From: Tethya wilhelma
Taxonomy: Eukaryota; Porifera; Demospongiae; Tethyida; Tethyidae
Assembly: GCA_964030475.1 (NCBI GenBank)
Contig: CAXIPT010000013.1
Coordinates: forward strand, 971,884 to 1,035,883
Reading direction: 5' to 3'
DNA: 64,000 bases
Shown: positions 50,329 to 63,600 of the stretch, one piece after another
How the letters are laid out: the number at the start of each line of letters is the position of its first letter
How positions within the stretch are numbered: position 1 is the first letter of the stretch
Notes under the pieces: model-generated
Database searches by the model: none
Seen by the model: only the letters and a program-made list of their open reading frames with translations
Told to the model about the DNA's origin: nothing
Made by a program: the position numbers and the translations under genes

Positions 50329-52409
50329 ATGGGCCAGGATTCTTCCAAACTGAGCCAGCTAAGACGAGCGATACGAGAGAACGACCCGCGGCTGACAGAG
50401 GTGGAGCTAGAAGGGCTGCAGCTGACGGACAAGGCAGTCAGGAAGCTGCTGGAGTCTCTCAGGAGAAACAGGTCAGATCAATGAGTAAAGTTTGTAAACA
50501 GTCTGTGTGTGTATGGTAGAACACATTATCAATCAATTATCAGATGGTTCTAAAATAGCTCGAGATCCTAGCTACTCAGTGGCGTGTCAGCATGATTGCA
50601 CAGACTTCATCCAATAAACATGATCCAATCCAATAATAGTCTGTGTTTGCTGTGACAGTATTACTGCTAATGCATTCACTGAGTGTTTGTGGCATGTGCA
50701 GTGCATTAGTTCACCAACAATTACCAGCATTGCTAGCATGCTAACATGAAGACAAACTATCCAAGTACTTTAATACATTGGAATTAAATGCTGCAGTGTT
50801 GTCCAGCAGTTGAGTCTTCCTGGGTGTGCCATCCATCCACCTGGTCTACAGCACATCACTGACCTGCTCTGCGATGAATCCATCACTTGTAATATCTGCA
50901 AGTTAAACCTCTCAGACAATGAAAATGTAAGCAATAATAACTATTGTTGTGTTGTTGGTGTAACTTGAATGGTTGTGTCTGCAGATTGGTCCCCTGGGAG
51001 CTCAGAGTCTTGCAAGAGTATTGGAAACAAATAAAGTATTAGAACATCTTTCTCTCAATAACTGTGACATTGGAGATGATGGTGTTGACTCCATTGCAAG
51101 TGGTAGGAGCTAGCTGTAACTAGTTAGTGCAGTGTGGGTGTTATTATCTTATATAAAAAATAAAATTATTATATAATTTTACATTCACAGCTCTCTGTAG
51201 GAACCGTACTCTGTTGACCCTTGAGCTGGGTACCAATTCACTGACAGATATCAGTGCCCAGTATCTTGGAGATACCCTCAAACTCAATTTCAAATTGGAA
51301 GGTCTGTCTCTCTGGCAGAATGACATTGGACCTCAGGGAGCCCAGCGTCTTGCTGAAGGTCTTCAGAGCAACAAGTCCCTGCTGTGGTTGGGCCTAGGTA
51401 GCAACAGGATTGGTACGGATGGTGTGTGGGCACTGTGCGAGGGTCTCAAGACAAACATCTCTCTTCTCTGGCTGGGCCTCGGAGGCAACGAGCTAGGAGA
51501 TAGAGGAGCACTGCACCTCGCTAAACTATTACAAGGTATGTACTGTATGTATACTGTTGTACAATTCACCCAGCAGCTTATGTATAGCGTGATCCATGAA
51601 TTAATGTTGGCTAGGAAGCTATAATGTATTGGCCATGAGGTACTAGCAAATGTATTAGCATGAGGTAATGAGTCAACTGGGCTCGATTGTTTAAACAACA
51701 GCATGTTTTAATGGAACATTAATTTCCAATACTCCCAGGAAATCAGTGCAAACTCCAGTCCGTGGGTCTTGGTGGTAATGATATTCACGATGAGGGAGCT
51801 GTTCATTTAGCTGGAGCTCTCAAAGTCAACACTCAGCTCCGATCGCTGGGCCTGGGGGGCAACCAGATATCAGACGATGGAGGAAGAGAGATTGCTGAGA
51901 TGTTGAAGCACAACCACTGTGTGCGTAAACTGTTGTTGTCCAGTAACTTGTTAGGAGACAGTGCACTGGAGTACATCGCTGAGGCACTGCGTGTCAATTC
52001 TGGTCTTGAGATGTTGCTGATAGCAGACAACCCATTTGGAGATGAGGGAGGGAAGCAGCTGGCTATGACCCTCTGTGGTAACAACCAGTCTCTTAAAGTG
52101 CTGGACATCCACGGGACAAGGATGAGCAGAGAAGGAGAGAGAGAGGTACCCTCATTGTGTAGGCCATCGTACAATGATTCATTGTTGTTTGCTGTGTCCA
52201 CACCTCAGGTAGTGGAGAGCCTTCATCACTACAGTACCCTGACGAAGCTGGGTTCAGCCTACGGGTCCAGATCCACTCAGCAAGCAATGACAGAGGCTCA
52301 GAGCAGAGCAAGGAAGCAAGCCAGACAACAGCAAGAGAGACGTTTCCATCAGCAGGCAGGAATAAACTCACAACTAGTGTCCCAGTTATCACCTTCCCAT
52401 CTCTACTAA
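50329..52409 (+). CDS. RI-type leucine-rich-repeat protein with N-myristoylation signal
   Basis: The start MGQDSSKLSQLRRAIREN has Gly2, Ser6 and Lys7 of a good N-myristoylation signal, so membrane anchoring is likely. Exons then give about eleven ribonuclease-inhibitor-type repeats of about 28 residues, for example SLLWLGLGSNRIGTDGVWAL and QLRSLGLGGNQISDDGGREI, as in NLRC3 and other NLR C-termini. No NACHT or death-fold domain is visible. The C-terminus is a basic Gln/Arg helix (SRARKQARQQQERRF) ending LSPSHLY. It could be a scaffold or sensor. Divergent from the LEM-TIR gene. Confidence 0.88.
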
Positions 52410-52811
52410 TTATTATACCCCTCCCCTTCAATTAATGATTATTATCTCTTTCTATGATTGTTTTATGTATCAGAGGTTGTTGCGTTACACATGCTGGCAA
52501 GAATATAACTGTATTTTTGTTTTCATTTTTACAACACATATATATGTATATATAATTATTAATAATAATAATATTATTATTAATTTTAGATTTTGTACTG
52601 TAAATTAAAATTAATACTCTGTGTACACTAGTCTTGTGTGTGCATGTGTGCCAATGCTACAGCAGCAGTTCATTGAGTAAGTCCCCAGCTGGTGGTAGGT
52701 ATATAGTCTTCACTGAGATTCAATGACTGTTGGGGACACGTAACACAACCTGAAGGTTTAAGGTCAACCCCTAGTAATTATGAACATTAATTAATGGTCA
52801 ATTTAAATGAC
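52410..52811. other. AT-rich 3' region between LRR gene and HGD
   Basis: Contains a TA-rich block (about 52538-52595: ATATATATGTATATA and ATTAATAATAATAAT). No gene seen. Confidence 0.5.
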
Positions 52812-54124
52812 TTACGAAGATTTCTCTGGCTTCTTTGACAGGTCAAAGTTTTTTTTGAGCGTTTGCCAGCATTCAAAGTAGGCGTGGTCTAATTTCTGAC
52901 AAGTTTTCTCCGCCCATTCAGTGACAGCCATGCTCAACGAACTCTCAAACATGAATGCCTATAATGATGATGTCATCAATAAGATCATGTGATCCAACAG
53001 CCAGCAGCAGGTGTACCTGTGTGCCATCCAGTTTGACTGGTTCTAGTTTGGCAGCAGAGGCCTTGTCGAAGGCCTGCCCATCGGGACCATGGGGGGTCAT
53101 CATGCTGTGGAGAGTGGCACCCCCCGGCATAAAGCCAGTCTCCTTCGCCTCATACTTCCCATAGATCAGGCCCATGAATTCACTCATACAATTACCTAAT
53201 CATTACATCACTAATAATCCAAGCATATTATTAGAGTGATTAGCAGTAATTACTCACGGTGATACCAAGGTGGTCTGAAGGTGTGCTCCTGCACACACCA
53301 GCGAGGAGGAAAGATAACAAAGTCAGCAATGGCGACGCCTGGCTTAACCCCTGGACACGTGAGGACAGTGAAGATGGAAGGATCCTGTAGAGAAATGGTG
53401 TAGCCATTAGATCAGAGAACAGCATGTGGAGAGAGATACAGCAGGACTTACACAGTGGTCAAACAAGACAGCGTTGACAACCATGAATTTACTCAGGTCG
53501 TACTTGTAGGGGTAGTAGTTTCCATGCCACGCCACCACATCAAATGGGGAGTGCCCCTGGACATTAAAATGAATGAGAGAATTGATGCACTCGACATTAA
53601 TTTTAATGAGAGAACAGCATATAGTGTGCAGTTATTTTGCTAACAGCAGTGCAATACATCAGCTCAGTAACAGTGGATCAATGTCTGACCTGAGAGGCTT
53701 TGAACAAGGATCCCTGGAACTTGTTGTAGACAGTGTAAGGGACTTCCTTGTCTTCGTACCAGGCCACTGGTGAGAGGAAGTCCCTGGGATTAGCCAACCC
53801 ATTAGCACCTGGACACAACAGCTTCAGAGTTAGCCAATACACACACAAACACATTGTTGAAATGTACGAGGCAGGAAAAACAGTTCCTGTACTGATCTCA
53901 ATGTGTGCTGTTCTTAAACCTCATTCACTGTTTGGTCTCTGCCAGTGAGTGGCGCCATCTCCATGGCAACAACTACCAGAGGAGAGACCAGAGGACACAC
54001 ATAACAGCCCACCACCTACCAATTGGACCGAGGTTGGGCAGCTGGAAATGATTATCAAAAACTTCTAGGATGTACCCCCTTGTAGGTCCACTGACACTCA
54101 CTCTGAACCTCTGACCTTGCTGTG

Positions 54125-54179
<55 letters not shown>

Positions 54180-55072
54180 TTGCTCAAATCACCATTACCA
54201 TTAGACAACTTACCTGGATGACCACAATCTCGTTGGGCTTCACATACAGCTGACCGAACTCTGTGAAGATGTGCAGGTCACCTTGCTGGGGAACTGGAGG
54301 TACAAACATCAATCACTAATGATTGCAGGGACTACCCCATGTGGCGTACCAATCAGCATGTCCCCATCAGAGTTATAGAAGCACCTGTTGTCCATAGACT
54401 TGGTGCAGCCATACACATGCACTGCCACACCACTCCTGGTCTTGGGATCACCAGCTCCACAGACTGTACGAAGCCCCTATAATGATGTAATTATGACATC
54501 ATGCCAATCACTGTAGCAACACAGTAGTAAAATATATACCTCAATGAAGTCAGCATCGTCAGGAATGTCAAATGGCATCCAACGAAACTAGAAGATAGAC
54601 ACACACACACACACACACTCACATTGATGAATATAAGAATGCACACACAGAGAGGGTGAGAGGGAGTACCTGGTTGGGATTAGGGGGCCATTGATTGAAG
54701 TCATTAGTGAAGGAGTCGACCTTTGCACTCGCAAAGGGTTTATGGAACACGGATGGTCTAATGCGATAGAGCCAGCTCCTGAAGTTGGAGCCTCTGGGAG
54801 CAGTAAATGCAGTACCTGACAGCTGCTCCGCGTAGAGCCCATAGGGACACTCCTGTGGGTTGTTCTAGAGGCAGAGAGAGAGCAGCAATGGCACACCAAG
54901 GTATCACTGACATTAAAAGTAGGCACTGACTGACCTGGCCAATGGGGAGTGCTCCTGGCAGGGCCTCTGATGACACCTCACTGGCAAACCCAGGATGATA
55001 CTAGGAGAGAGAGAGAATAGATGGATTGATTTCACACGCTGTGATCACAGAATGGCTTACTTTTAACTTCAT
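52812..55072 (-). CDS. HGD: Homogentisate 1,2-dioxygenase
   Basis: HGD opens homogentisate to maleylacetoacetate in tyrosine breakdown. A mini-exon (MKLK, ATG 55072) is followed by [142 protein letters not shown] and [18 protein letters not shown]. The iron ligands are visible in [14 protein letters not shown] (His and Glu) and MMTPHGPD (His). It ends LSKKPEKSS with TAA at 52812-52814. About twelve exons. One intron ends in a (TC)n tract on the gene strand (54126-54173). Confidence 0.95.
54126..54173. repeat. (GA)n microsatellite
   Basis: About 48 bases of GA on +, which is a (TC)n pyrimidine tract at an HGD acceptor on the coding strand. Confidence 0.85.
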
Positions 55073-55184
55073 TGATGCAGATTGGTTTCTTCAAAGGTCA
55101 TAAGGTCACAATAATAGGCGTGGCGGAGGAGTGTTCAATATCATGTGACAAAATCGCATTACGTCATAATAATGTCTCAGTTAG

Positions 55185-55962
55185 CTAGCTAGATGTTTTC
55201 TCTTTCTTCCTCTGCTGGACGTCCCAGTTGTACACCCTGGCCATGTTCACCTCCAGAGTGGTGATCTGGTCCTTGCACTTGTCCAGGTCCTTCTGAGCTG
55301 ACTCTAGTGAACTATTGGCAGAGCGAGAGTTCTTTTCAAGGAGTTCTAGTGCCTCGTCTATAGGGTACTCCAGCATCACATTGGCCTGCGCACAGACAAC
55401 CCACTGTGAAATCAATGTTACTGGTGGTGCTGTATTGACTTACTCCTAGCCACAGTAGCACTGTGTCAGTGGGAGGGATTTCAGCCTGGGCGTACACACT
55501 GTCCGAGAGCATGAAGTGAGAGGAGAGGACTTCGTCTGAACCCTGAACCATCGTCAATTAGCATCACTAATGAGTAGGGACAGAACTTTACATGCTTACT
55601 TGTTTTGATTTGAGAAACTTGGCCATGTTGAGTGTCTTCGTCATCTCTGGTATCTGGACTCTCAGCCTGCATGGAGGGAGACAGTATAAGCCACCTTACA
55701 TAGTGACTCCTTCAAGCTAACCTGTTTCTTTTGGCCATCAAGTTGACTTCCATGAACTTATATTTCTTGTATAAGTCGTCAAATTTCTTCAGCACTACTT
55801 CAGCTGATGTATTTCCAGGTTCTGTCATGTACTTGTCGACATCATCCTAATAATGGGATTGGAGATTTAATGAGAGCTTAAAGACATCATTATTAGTTCA
55901 CTCACAACAAACACAGCCTCTGGAATACCAGCACTTGCACCCTCCTTGCTCTGCACTGCCAT
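55185..55962 (-). CDS. VBP1: Prefoldin subunit 3 (VBP1)
   Basis: An alpha-type prefoldin subunit that hands actin and tubulin to the CCT chaperonin. Exons read MAVQSKEGASAGIPEAVFV, DDVDKYMTEPGNTSAEVVLK KFDDLYKKYKFMEVNLMAKR, LRVQIPEMTKTLNMAKFLK, DEVLSSHFMLSDSVYAQAEI, TDTVLLWLGANVMLEYPIDE ALELLEKN, and a C-terminal coiled coil ending TTLEVNMARVYNWDVQQRKK. Two coiled-coil arms flank the beta-hairpin region, and length (about 185 aa) fits. The start is 110 bp from the aldo-keto reductase start, with an NRF1-type palindrome between. Confidence 0.93.
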
Positions 55963-55991
55963 TTTACATAGAAATGGTAAAAGGTCGTCAT

Positions 55992-56003
55992 TGCGCATGC
56001 GCA
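55992..56003. promoter_or_regulatory. NRF1-type palindrome in VBP1/AKR promoter
   Basis: TGCGCATGCGCA lies in the 110-bp gap between the divergent VBP1 (55962) and aldo-keto reductase (56073) starts. Confidence 0.6.
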
Positions 56004-56072
56004 TTATCATCTCGCGTATTTCGCTAATTTCGCTGCCGACCATTTCCAGTTGTCCTTACAAACAACCCCAAA

Positions 56073-57330
56073 ATGGCGGCTCAACCTGTTGCTAAGCTTC
56101 CTACTGGTGCTCTCATCCCGCTGATCGGCCTGGGGACGTGGAAGAGCAAGCCTGGCGAGGTAAAGAATGCCGTGAAGCTTGCACTTCAAGTTGGCTACCG
56201 CCACATTGACTGTGCCGCCGCCTACGGCAACGAGGGGGAGGTGGGGCAGGCTCTGAGCGAGGTGTTCGCAGAGGGAAAGATCAAAAGAGAAGATATCTTC
56301 CTAACCTCCAAGCTGTGGAACACTAAACACAGGTGAACACACTAACAGGCAATCAATATTAATAAATGTGCGCTTATGATGACCACTACCAGGTCATTTT
56401 CAATTAATTTTCTCTCCTATACATCCAGGCCTGAAGATGTTCGTCCATCCCTGGTGAAGACACTGGCAGATCTTCAAGTGGACTATATTGACTTGTATCT
56501 GGTGCACTGGCCCATCCCCTTTGAGCCGGGGGAGATCAAGATGCCTAAGAACCCCGATGGGACGATGAGATATGGAGACACACACTACTGTGATACTTGG
56601 GTTGCCATGGAAACACTAGTGGATGAGGGACTAGCTAGGCACATTGGTCTGTCTAACTTCAACAGCCAGCAAGTGACTGAAGTAAGAGAGAGAGAATGTG
56701 TGCACTAACTCTTGATGATATGATGTCTTCTATTGTTGCATTAGGTGTTTGCAAGGAGCCGTGTGAAGCCCGCTGCCTTGCAGTGCGAGAGCCATCCCTA
56801 TCTCATACAGAAGGAGCTCATAACTCACATTCAGCAGTACAGCATGGTGTTTGAGGCGTACAGCCCGCTGGGCTCCCCCGACAGACCCTGGGCCAAACCT
56901 GGAGAGCCATCCCTGCTCGAAGACCCAAAGATTGTGGAGATTGGGAAGAAGTATGGCAAGTCAGCTGCACAGGTGCTCATCCGGTTCCAGGTGGAGCGTG
57001 GCGTGGCTGTGCTGCCAAAGAGTGTCACTCCAGAAAGAATCAGAGCCAACTTTGATGTGAGCATAATAATTATAGACTGACATTGTAAGATCATGTATGA
57101 TCTGATAGTGGGCCTTGCATATATTAATTGTACTAGGTGTTGGACTTAATAATAATATAATATATGTTTTGCATTAGGTGATGGACTTCAGTCTGACTCA
57201 GGATGAGATGGCTGTCCTGGAGTCTTTCAACCGCCCCTGGAGGGCCTGCCTGCCTAAGATCACTGTAGGAGGAGTGGACGTACCTCGAGATAAAGATGCT
57301 CCCTTTTATCCCTTCAGTATTCCTTTTTAA
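56073..57330 (+). CDS. Aldo-keto reductase, AKR1A1-like
   Basis: An NADPH-dependent carbonyl reductase of the AKR superfamily. The start [23 protein letters not shown] leads to the tetrad motifs: [13 protein letters not shown] (Asp and Tyr), [15 protein letters not shown] (Lys) and [16 protein letters not shown] (His). Then [72 protein letters not shown] (cofactor binding) and an end YPFSIPF, TAA at 57328-57330. Five exons, about 325 aa. The closest group is AKR1A1 (aldehyde reductase), by the long loop and C-terminus; substrate is unknown. A poly(A) signal AATAAA lies at about 57547. Confidence 0.93.
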
Positions 57331-57600
57331 AGACAATCTAGTGAACACGTTTTTAGGTAATTGTTTGAGTTTTGAGTGCACTTTCTGACGCAGGTATTAT
57401 ATTTGTATGAGGTGTTGTGTTACTAGTGATTGACAGTGTTAATTATTAATCTTTAAGCATGTAATAATGCATTAATTTCATATTTACCTCTCTGCATGTT
57501 TGCTTAGTCAGCAGCCGAGTCAGCAGACCTATAATGCTGAGTCAGCAATAAAGTCGACCTTTGAACTTTGCACTTGGCGATTTTTACCATATGTTTTACC
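57331..57600. promoter_or_regulatory. AKR 3' region and WDR3 promoter with MARE-like words
   Basis: Contains a perfect TGCTGAGTCAGCA (57535-57547), a one-mismatch copy (TGCTTAGTCAGCA, 57501-57513) and a partial copy between them, all within 60 bp upstream of the WDR3 ATG. Confidence 0.45.
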
Positions 57601-60600
57601 ATGTCTTCTCGTACCTACCTTCGCTACGTGTGTGCCGAGCGGTTTGCAGTGATCACCAGCAAGAAGGGAGCTTGTAGGCTGCTAGGGAGAACTGCCATCA
57701 GTCCCTGTCTCGAAGATGTGCTGCTCTGGGACCTCAAAACAAGCACAATGGTATACCGTCTTTTTACTCTTGACCACGTGGTCTCCACATTGACACCATG
57801 TACACACTAGCTACTGATGATCTAATGCCGTTCCATAAAGGTGTGCAGGCTGTCGGGAGAGAGTTCAGAAGTGAGTGCTCTGACTGTGTCTTGTGTTGGT
57901 GATCTGCTGGCAGTGGGCCGGGACAATGGTTGTGTGGAGGTGTTCTCTCTCAGCGGACGCTCCCTGCTGGTCTCTCTCAGGTAATGGATACATCACACAT
58001 CAATGGCCGGTAGCAAATTAATGTAAATTTTACAATGTCCCCAGGGGCCATAGGTCGGCAGTGACATGTGTTGTTTTTGATGAGTCAGCAACTCGGCTGG
58101 TGTCGGGGTCAAAGGACACTGATATAGTTGTGTGGGATGTCATTACAGAGGCGGGACTCTACAGGTAGGACTAGTGGGCGGGGCAGTGGGTGGAGTCACC
58201 TCTTTGATCTTTGATTGTACAGGTTGAAAGGTCATCGTGGTCCGATCACCAGTCTGAGGTTGGTCCCCTCAGGGGATGTTCTAATTAGCAGTTCAAAGGA
58301 TGGGACTGTTAAACTGTGGGACCTGCTGACTCAGCATTGTTTTGAGACGCTGGTGGGTCACAGGGGGGAGGTGTTGGGAGTGGAGATGGTGTCCGGGGGC
58401 AGGAGACTGCTCACCGCCTCCTGCCAGAACAAGATCAGAGTCTTCTCACTCTCTCAGAGCTCTGGAGACAAGGTAGGCACTAATATAACTATGGCAAGTA
58501 GTCTTACATCATAATGACATCATTTTCACCAGGAGATGCCCATTGAAGTGGTTGAGGAGGAGAGTCTTTCACTGAAGAGCAAAGAGAAACCACTGATGAT
58601 CACCTCAGAGCCTTCAGGCAACTACCTTGCTTGTCTGGTAGGTGCACACACATACACACAGTTTATTGCTGGGTGTACACCTTGATTATTAATTCATTAT
58701 GTGTTGCAGTGCTCAGACTCCTGTGTGGAGGTGTATGAGGTGGAAGAAAGAAGGGCCAGGACTGATGATGGTGGTGCTAGGAAGAGAGGGAGGAAGGTTA
58801 GGGGTCAGTCTGGTGGGTTACCATGGTGATATCTGTGGTGGTTCATAGGTTGGTGGTGCTCGCTTCAAACTACTGGAGAGTTTCAAGCCAACAGCTAAAG
58901 CAAGGTACTTACTGTTAGGTTGATACTGTAAGCTGCCGTGCATGGGAGTGACCTTCTTGCCCCTGAGTTCTTGCAGCATGATCCTTGGTTGTGGTGTGTG
59001 TGTCCAGTCACTTCACAAAATTGTGGGCTATCCATCCCAAGTAATTAAGTCTTAAATCTCTGTGCATTTACAAGTAGCTAGCTAGATTTTTAATATTGCA
59101 TAATTGGTGTGCCAGTCTTCTCTCTGATCAGTAACCTCTGTGAACTCCCTCTCAGTTCTGTGTAGGCCATTTCTTACTGTGTGTGTTAAAATTTGTGCTG
59201 AGCCAGAGCAGGTTGTATACTTCCCTTTCACCATTTTTTAGTTGAGGATGTCTTAAGAATTCAATTCTAAAATCCATTGTGTTATGTTCCCTATGGCATA
59301 TTATGGTACTCCTAACTGGCTTGTATCTTTCTAACTGATCTCACAAAAATAGCCACACAGTGTTCAATCAAATGGAAGTAGCTATGAAGTAGAAATTCAG
59401 CCTGTTGCAAAAAGCAAGTCCCAGCTTCTTGAGATTTTCTGTTGTTGTGTGAATGAGTCATTATTAGTGAGGCTCTAGGTGCCATGGAAGGTCAGCTGCT
59501 GGTCCTGAGGAGAGCTATAAGTATGCTCCCACCCTTGAGGAGATGGACAGTGAGCAGTTCTAGCTTCAATCAATCCTTCTAGTTTGATGTTCAAGATGTG
59601 TGTGTGTGTGTGTGTGTGTGTGTGGAGCTGAGCATCTGCCTAAACTGCTTTCATGAAGAAAACATTTTCTAAGCAGCATCCATTAATTGCCCTGTCAGTC
59701 TGTGTGCTATTAGAGTAGCTCCGCCTGTTTACATAAGAACTAATGATTGCTCCATCCACTGTGGGCCAGCTGCAGTACATTTGTGTTCACCTAAAATTAA
59801 TATGCATGATCTTACATACATTTTTATATGTGGACATATGGAACTTAGCTGTTGTGTGCTCTCAATGGTTGCACATTGTCAGTCTACACTAAGACTAGAC
59901 CCCAAGTTTATCACACAAACGGAAGCGTGTCATACAAGTGGAATGCATAGTACAGTTGTGTCATAATCTGCAGTTGTGACACGTTGTGGTTAATGAATAT
60001 AATTACTCCATGAGGCTCAGTGGTCATTAATATTCATACATTGTACTATTGCGCAGCGCCCTCTTGTACTTACGTAAACTGACAGTTTTTGATGAGCAAA
60101 GTCGCTTCTTTTCCAGTTTTCCATGCCTGGTATCTTCAACACGCATGGATTGTTTCATTCCAGATTCAAGGTACGTATAGTGCTAGTACTTTAGAATGGA
60201 GATCTGAATTCTACACAAGCAGAGATATCCAGTACCGATTTGATCCAATTTCAAAGTACATGAATATCATTAATTTCTGTGGAAGTTCTAAAACATGCCC
60301 AGCAAAGATGGCAACTTTTCACTGTCTACCAAGCGCTAGCAGTCTAACTCTTTACAGTCTATTAGAGCAAGTGTAGAGCTACATTTCAGTGCTGACTAGA
60401 ACTCTGTGGACCCTTCCTAGGCTGTGTGAGTGCTTGATTAACACAGCAATTATTCATGATTTTGTACAAGCTGTATTTTTTTCATACTTTAGTTGCAACT
60501 TTCTTGCACATAGCTGACTACAGTCCAAGATGTAGACATTCTAAAAATGTACTCTGTAAGCTTCATACATACTCAGTACTGATTTGATCCAATTTCAAAG

Positions 60601-63600
60601 TTATCTTCTCCACTCCATGGTAGCTAGCTACTTAGCTGTAGTTTACTTTTTTATTTTGACTTACTTTGCTAAAACTTGGTATCAATTCAGAGCGCTTGAC
60701 CTCCTCTGCTTAAAAATCATACTGGTTTGAACTGAACTATTGTCTTTCCACGTTGACCTCGCTACTGCAGAAGAATCCTTACTAAGGTAACCACATCCGG
60801 TTCATGTTAACTACATTTTTTTGGCCGTGACCTACTGTTATATTATGACTTACGCGTTGTGAAAAGCCGTGAGAAGGCTCTAGGATGTACAAAGCAAGCA
60901 GCTTCTAGCAGCTATACATGCAGCAGGTAACTAAAGTAACAAAACTTTAGCATATCGAGGAGCGCGTGTTTGAGCAAGGTCAAAGTGCAAAAGTTTTGTG
61001 GTCAAAAATATGCGAAGTATGCCCATACACTCTGTACAGGAATTTCCTATCTCTGAAACTGTATGCGCGATTTTTATCCAACAAACGCTAAACTATCTGG
61101 AGGTGCAGTATGAGCCCTCACAGCAAGTATGAAGTGCGGCGGACAAAACGCTCGCGATCTATTCGCAAAAAACAAATAGCGAGGTCAACGTGGAAAGACT
61201 ATAGTCCTGAACACGAGTTATAGCTGGTAGAAATAACAGCTAATTTACAACTTGCCACGTGTAGTATGAATCTCATTATCTCCCATACTCTCTGTACAAA
61301 CCCAAAATGTTCGATAAATAGTATGTATTTCCGGGGGTCTTAGTGTAGACTGTTGTTCTGGGTTGATTTCTCTGAAAAATGAACTCAATTTTTTTTGCTA
61401 AAAATCATCCGGTCCTTAGAAAATCCAGATATTTGATCTTGTAACAGGTCATTTCACTCTAGCTGTGTGTTTCATTGATGTAAGGATAGTTCCCATGGAT
61501 ACTACCACCCCCTGTCCACTAGTTAGACACCTAATAGTTAGTGAAAATGTCTTAGGTGAGTCTGACCTTGCTGTACAGGCAGAAGATGCTTCTCTTTCTT
61601 AAAATTCCATTTCCATGATTGAGTAGCCACAGGGTATGTGCTGTGTGTTTGGTAGCTGCTGGTCAGTGTCTTTGTTGAGATCAGCTGTGCATGTGTTTGA
61701 GATGATGATGGAAAGTCCTGCACAGATTTAGAGGAGAGCTAGGATATCTCCACCATTGATAAGATATTGATTGCCTATCTCTTGTTATTATCAGAGAGTC
61801 GGTATTGTTTCTGAGTCATTCAGCTGCACAAAATAATTCTCTGAGCTAGGGTGAAAAGTCTTCCTGAAATGTCTCAATGGAGTGATAATGTGTGTGTTGT
61901 GTGTGTACTGTCCTACAGTTTGGTCACATCTCAGTGTGCAGTGTTATGAGGTGTCTTCTTAGGTAGATAATGTCTCTGGTGTCTCTCCTTCAACCATTGA
62001 TTGGTTAACATGGCCGCTGCTTGACTCCTTTCTCTGTCAAGATGGCAGGGAAAAAAGAAAATCTATCAGTAAAAAATTCATTTTTATAAGTCCAGCTGCT
62101 GTGTACCTGATTAGGCCATCCCAATGAGTGTTTACACAATGTGTTTCTCAGCTGTGTACCTAGCTCCTCCCAGTCTAAGTGCTGGGTCATGTCCTTGCAT
62201 TCCAACCAGTATCTGTGCTTGGTGTGGGACCACCACTGAAATGAGCTCATTTTGAAGAGAAAACAATCCTGAGCAATGTGCAACCATTTCAAATGCACTG
62301 TCCCATAAGGTAGAATGCCCATTAGTCCTTGGATGATTCAATTTCTCATCTGACACTCAATGTGTATTGATGATTCCACTGAAGGTTGTGTTGCTAGGAA
62401 GCTTAGAATGTCCCCATGGCCTAAGGTGTCCATAATAATATATCAGGAAAGTTTCGTGGGGTTTTACTTTCGTGGTTTTCGCAGATCACAAATGCATCCG
62501 CGAAAGTTTTCATCTGCAAAATGATACATGGCTGTCTACCTCTCTGGGCATGCTGTATAAACATGCTAGGTCAAAGGTCATGTGTCACAATGTCACACCT
62601 TAATTGTATGACAGTGGTAGTTAATTGTTGATTTCTAATCTATGTTGTAATCAGCTGAGCTAGAATTTGATCACACACAAAAACAGGTCCAACATCCCTG
62701 AGTTAGTTGCCAGTTCTTGTGATCTCGTGATGTCATTTCCGGGTCTTGTACTCGTACCTATCTAAATCTTTTAACCTTGTATGTTGATTTTTCCTGCCCT
62801 TTAAGGAACCTATCTAGCAAAGTAGCTAGAAAGAGAACAAAAACTTAGCCTATTTCCAAGCAGCAGTGTCTGAAATTAATTCAAGACCAGGAAACACGGG
62901 TCATGTGATCTGTTAATTTAGAAATGGTCTGCAATTAACCTGCGGATGTCGGACCTACCTCCTCTGAAAACACACCAGCTCCTGAAGGTTTGAATTCCCA
63001 CCATATCTCTAGGGGGTACATTTCTGTGACCATTATATATACCAATACTCAATTTGTACCCATTTACACTTTGACACAATCTTTAAAGTACCGTATAGCA
63101 GGTAAATTTGGCGAGAATTAAATTTGGCGAATTGGCGAATTATTCTTCAATCGCCAATTAAAAATCGCCAAACAGTTTAATACGCACGTGCACCCATATG
63201 AACTATGCAGTGTGCGGAATTGAATTGTCAATATTCCTAAAATGGGAATTGGCCAAATTTTAAGCCCGCCAAATTTACCCTCTATATATAAGGTATTTCT
63301 AGAGTACTTAATTGTCGCCTGTACCATAGATTGTGTAATATGCCTGTACTTAATGTCCCTGAATGTGTGTTCTACAGATCATGTGATATCATAAAGTTCA
63401 AAGGTCATCTCCAGGTGAGTGTCATCATCCTTCAGACACAACAAGGCTGTGACTGATCTGTGAGTCAACATTTGCTGATATTGCAGATTCTAGTAGCCCT
63501 TCAGAACAACAGTCTAGAGCTGTACAGGGTGGAGGTTGGTTCCTCCAGCCTGCTCCACTCCCTCAGGGGTCCTGGCCATCGCTCAGACATAAGGTCAGTC

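Larger units (their letters stand above)
58906..63378. other. Oversized WDR3 intron with mobile-element remains
   Basis: Supported contents: a (TG)n tract near 59598-59622, a direct repeat (GATTTGATCCAATTTCAAAG near 60235 and 60580), a 474-bp inverted-repeat element (60734-61207) and a MITE copy (63089-63295). Short ORFs on both strands (near 60089 and 62005-62356) show no recognisable domain. Confidence 0.6.

Noticed and set aside
60089..60376. 95-codon + ORF in the WDR3 intron
   Set aside because: No motif, contains an intron-internal direct repeat; likely chance.
62005..62356. Minus-strand ORFs inside the WDR3 intron
   Set aside because: Two overlapping frames of similar length, no clear domain; a decayed element fragment is possible but I cannot support it.
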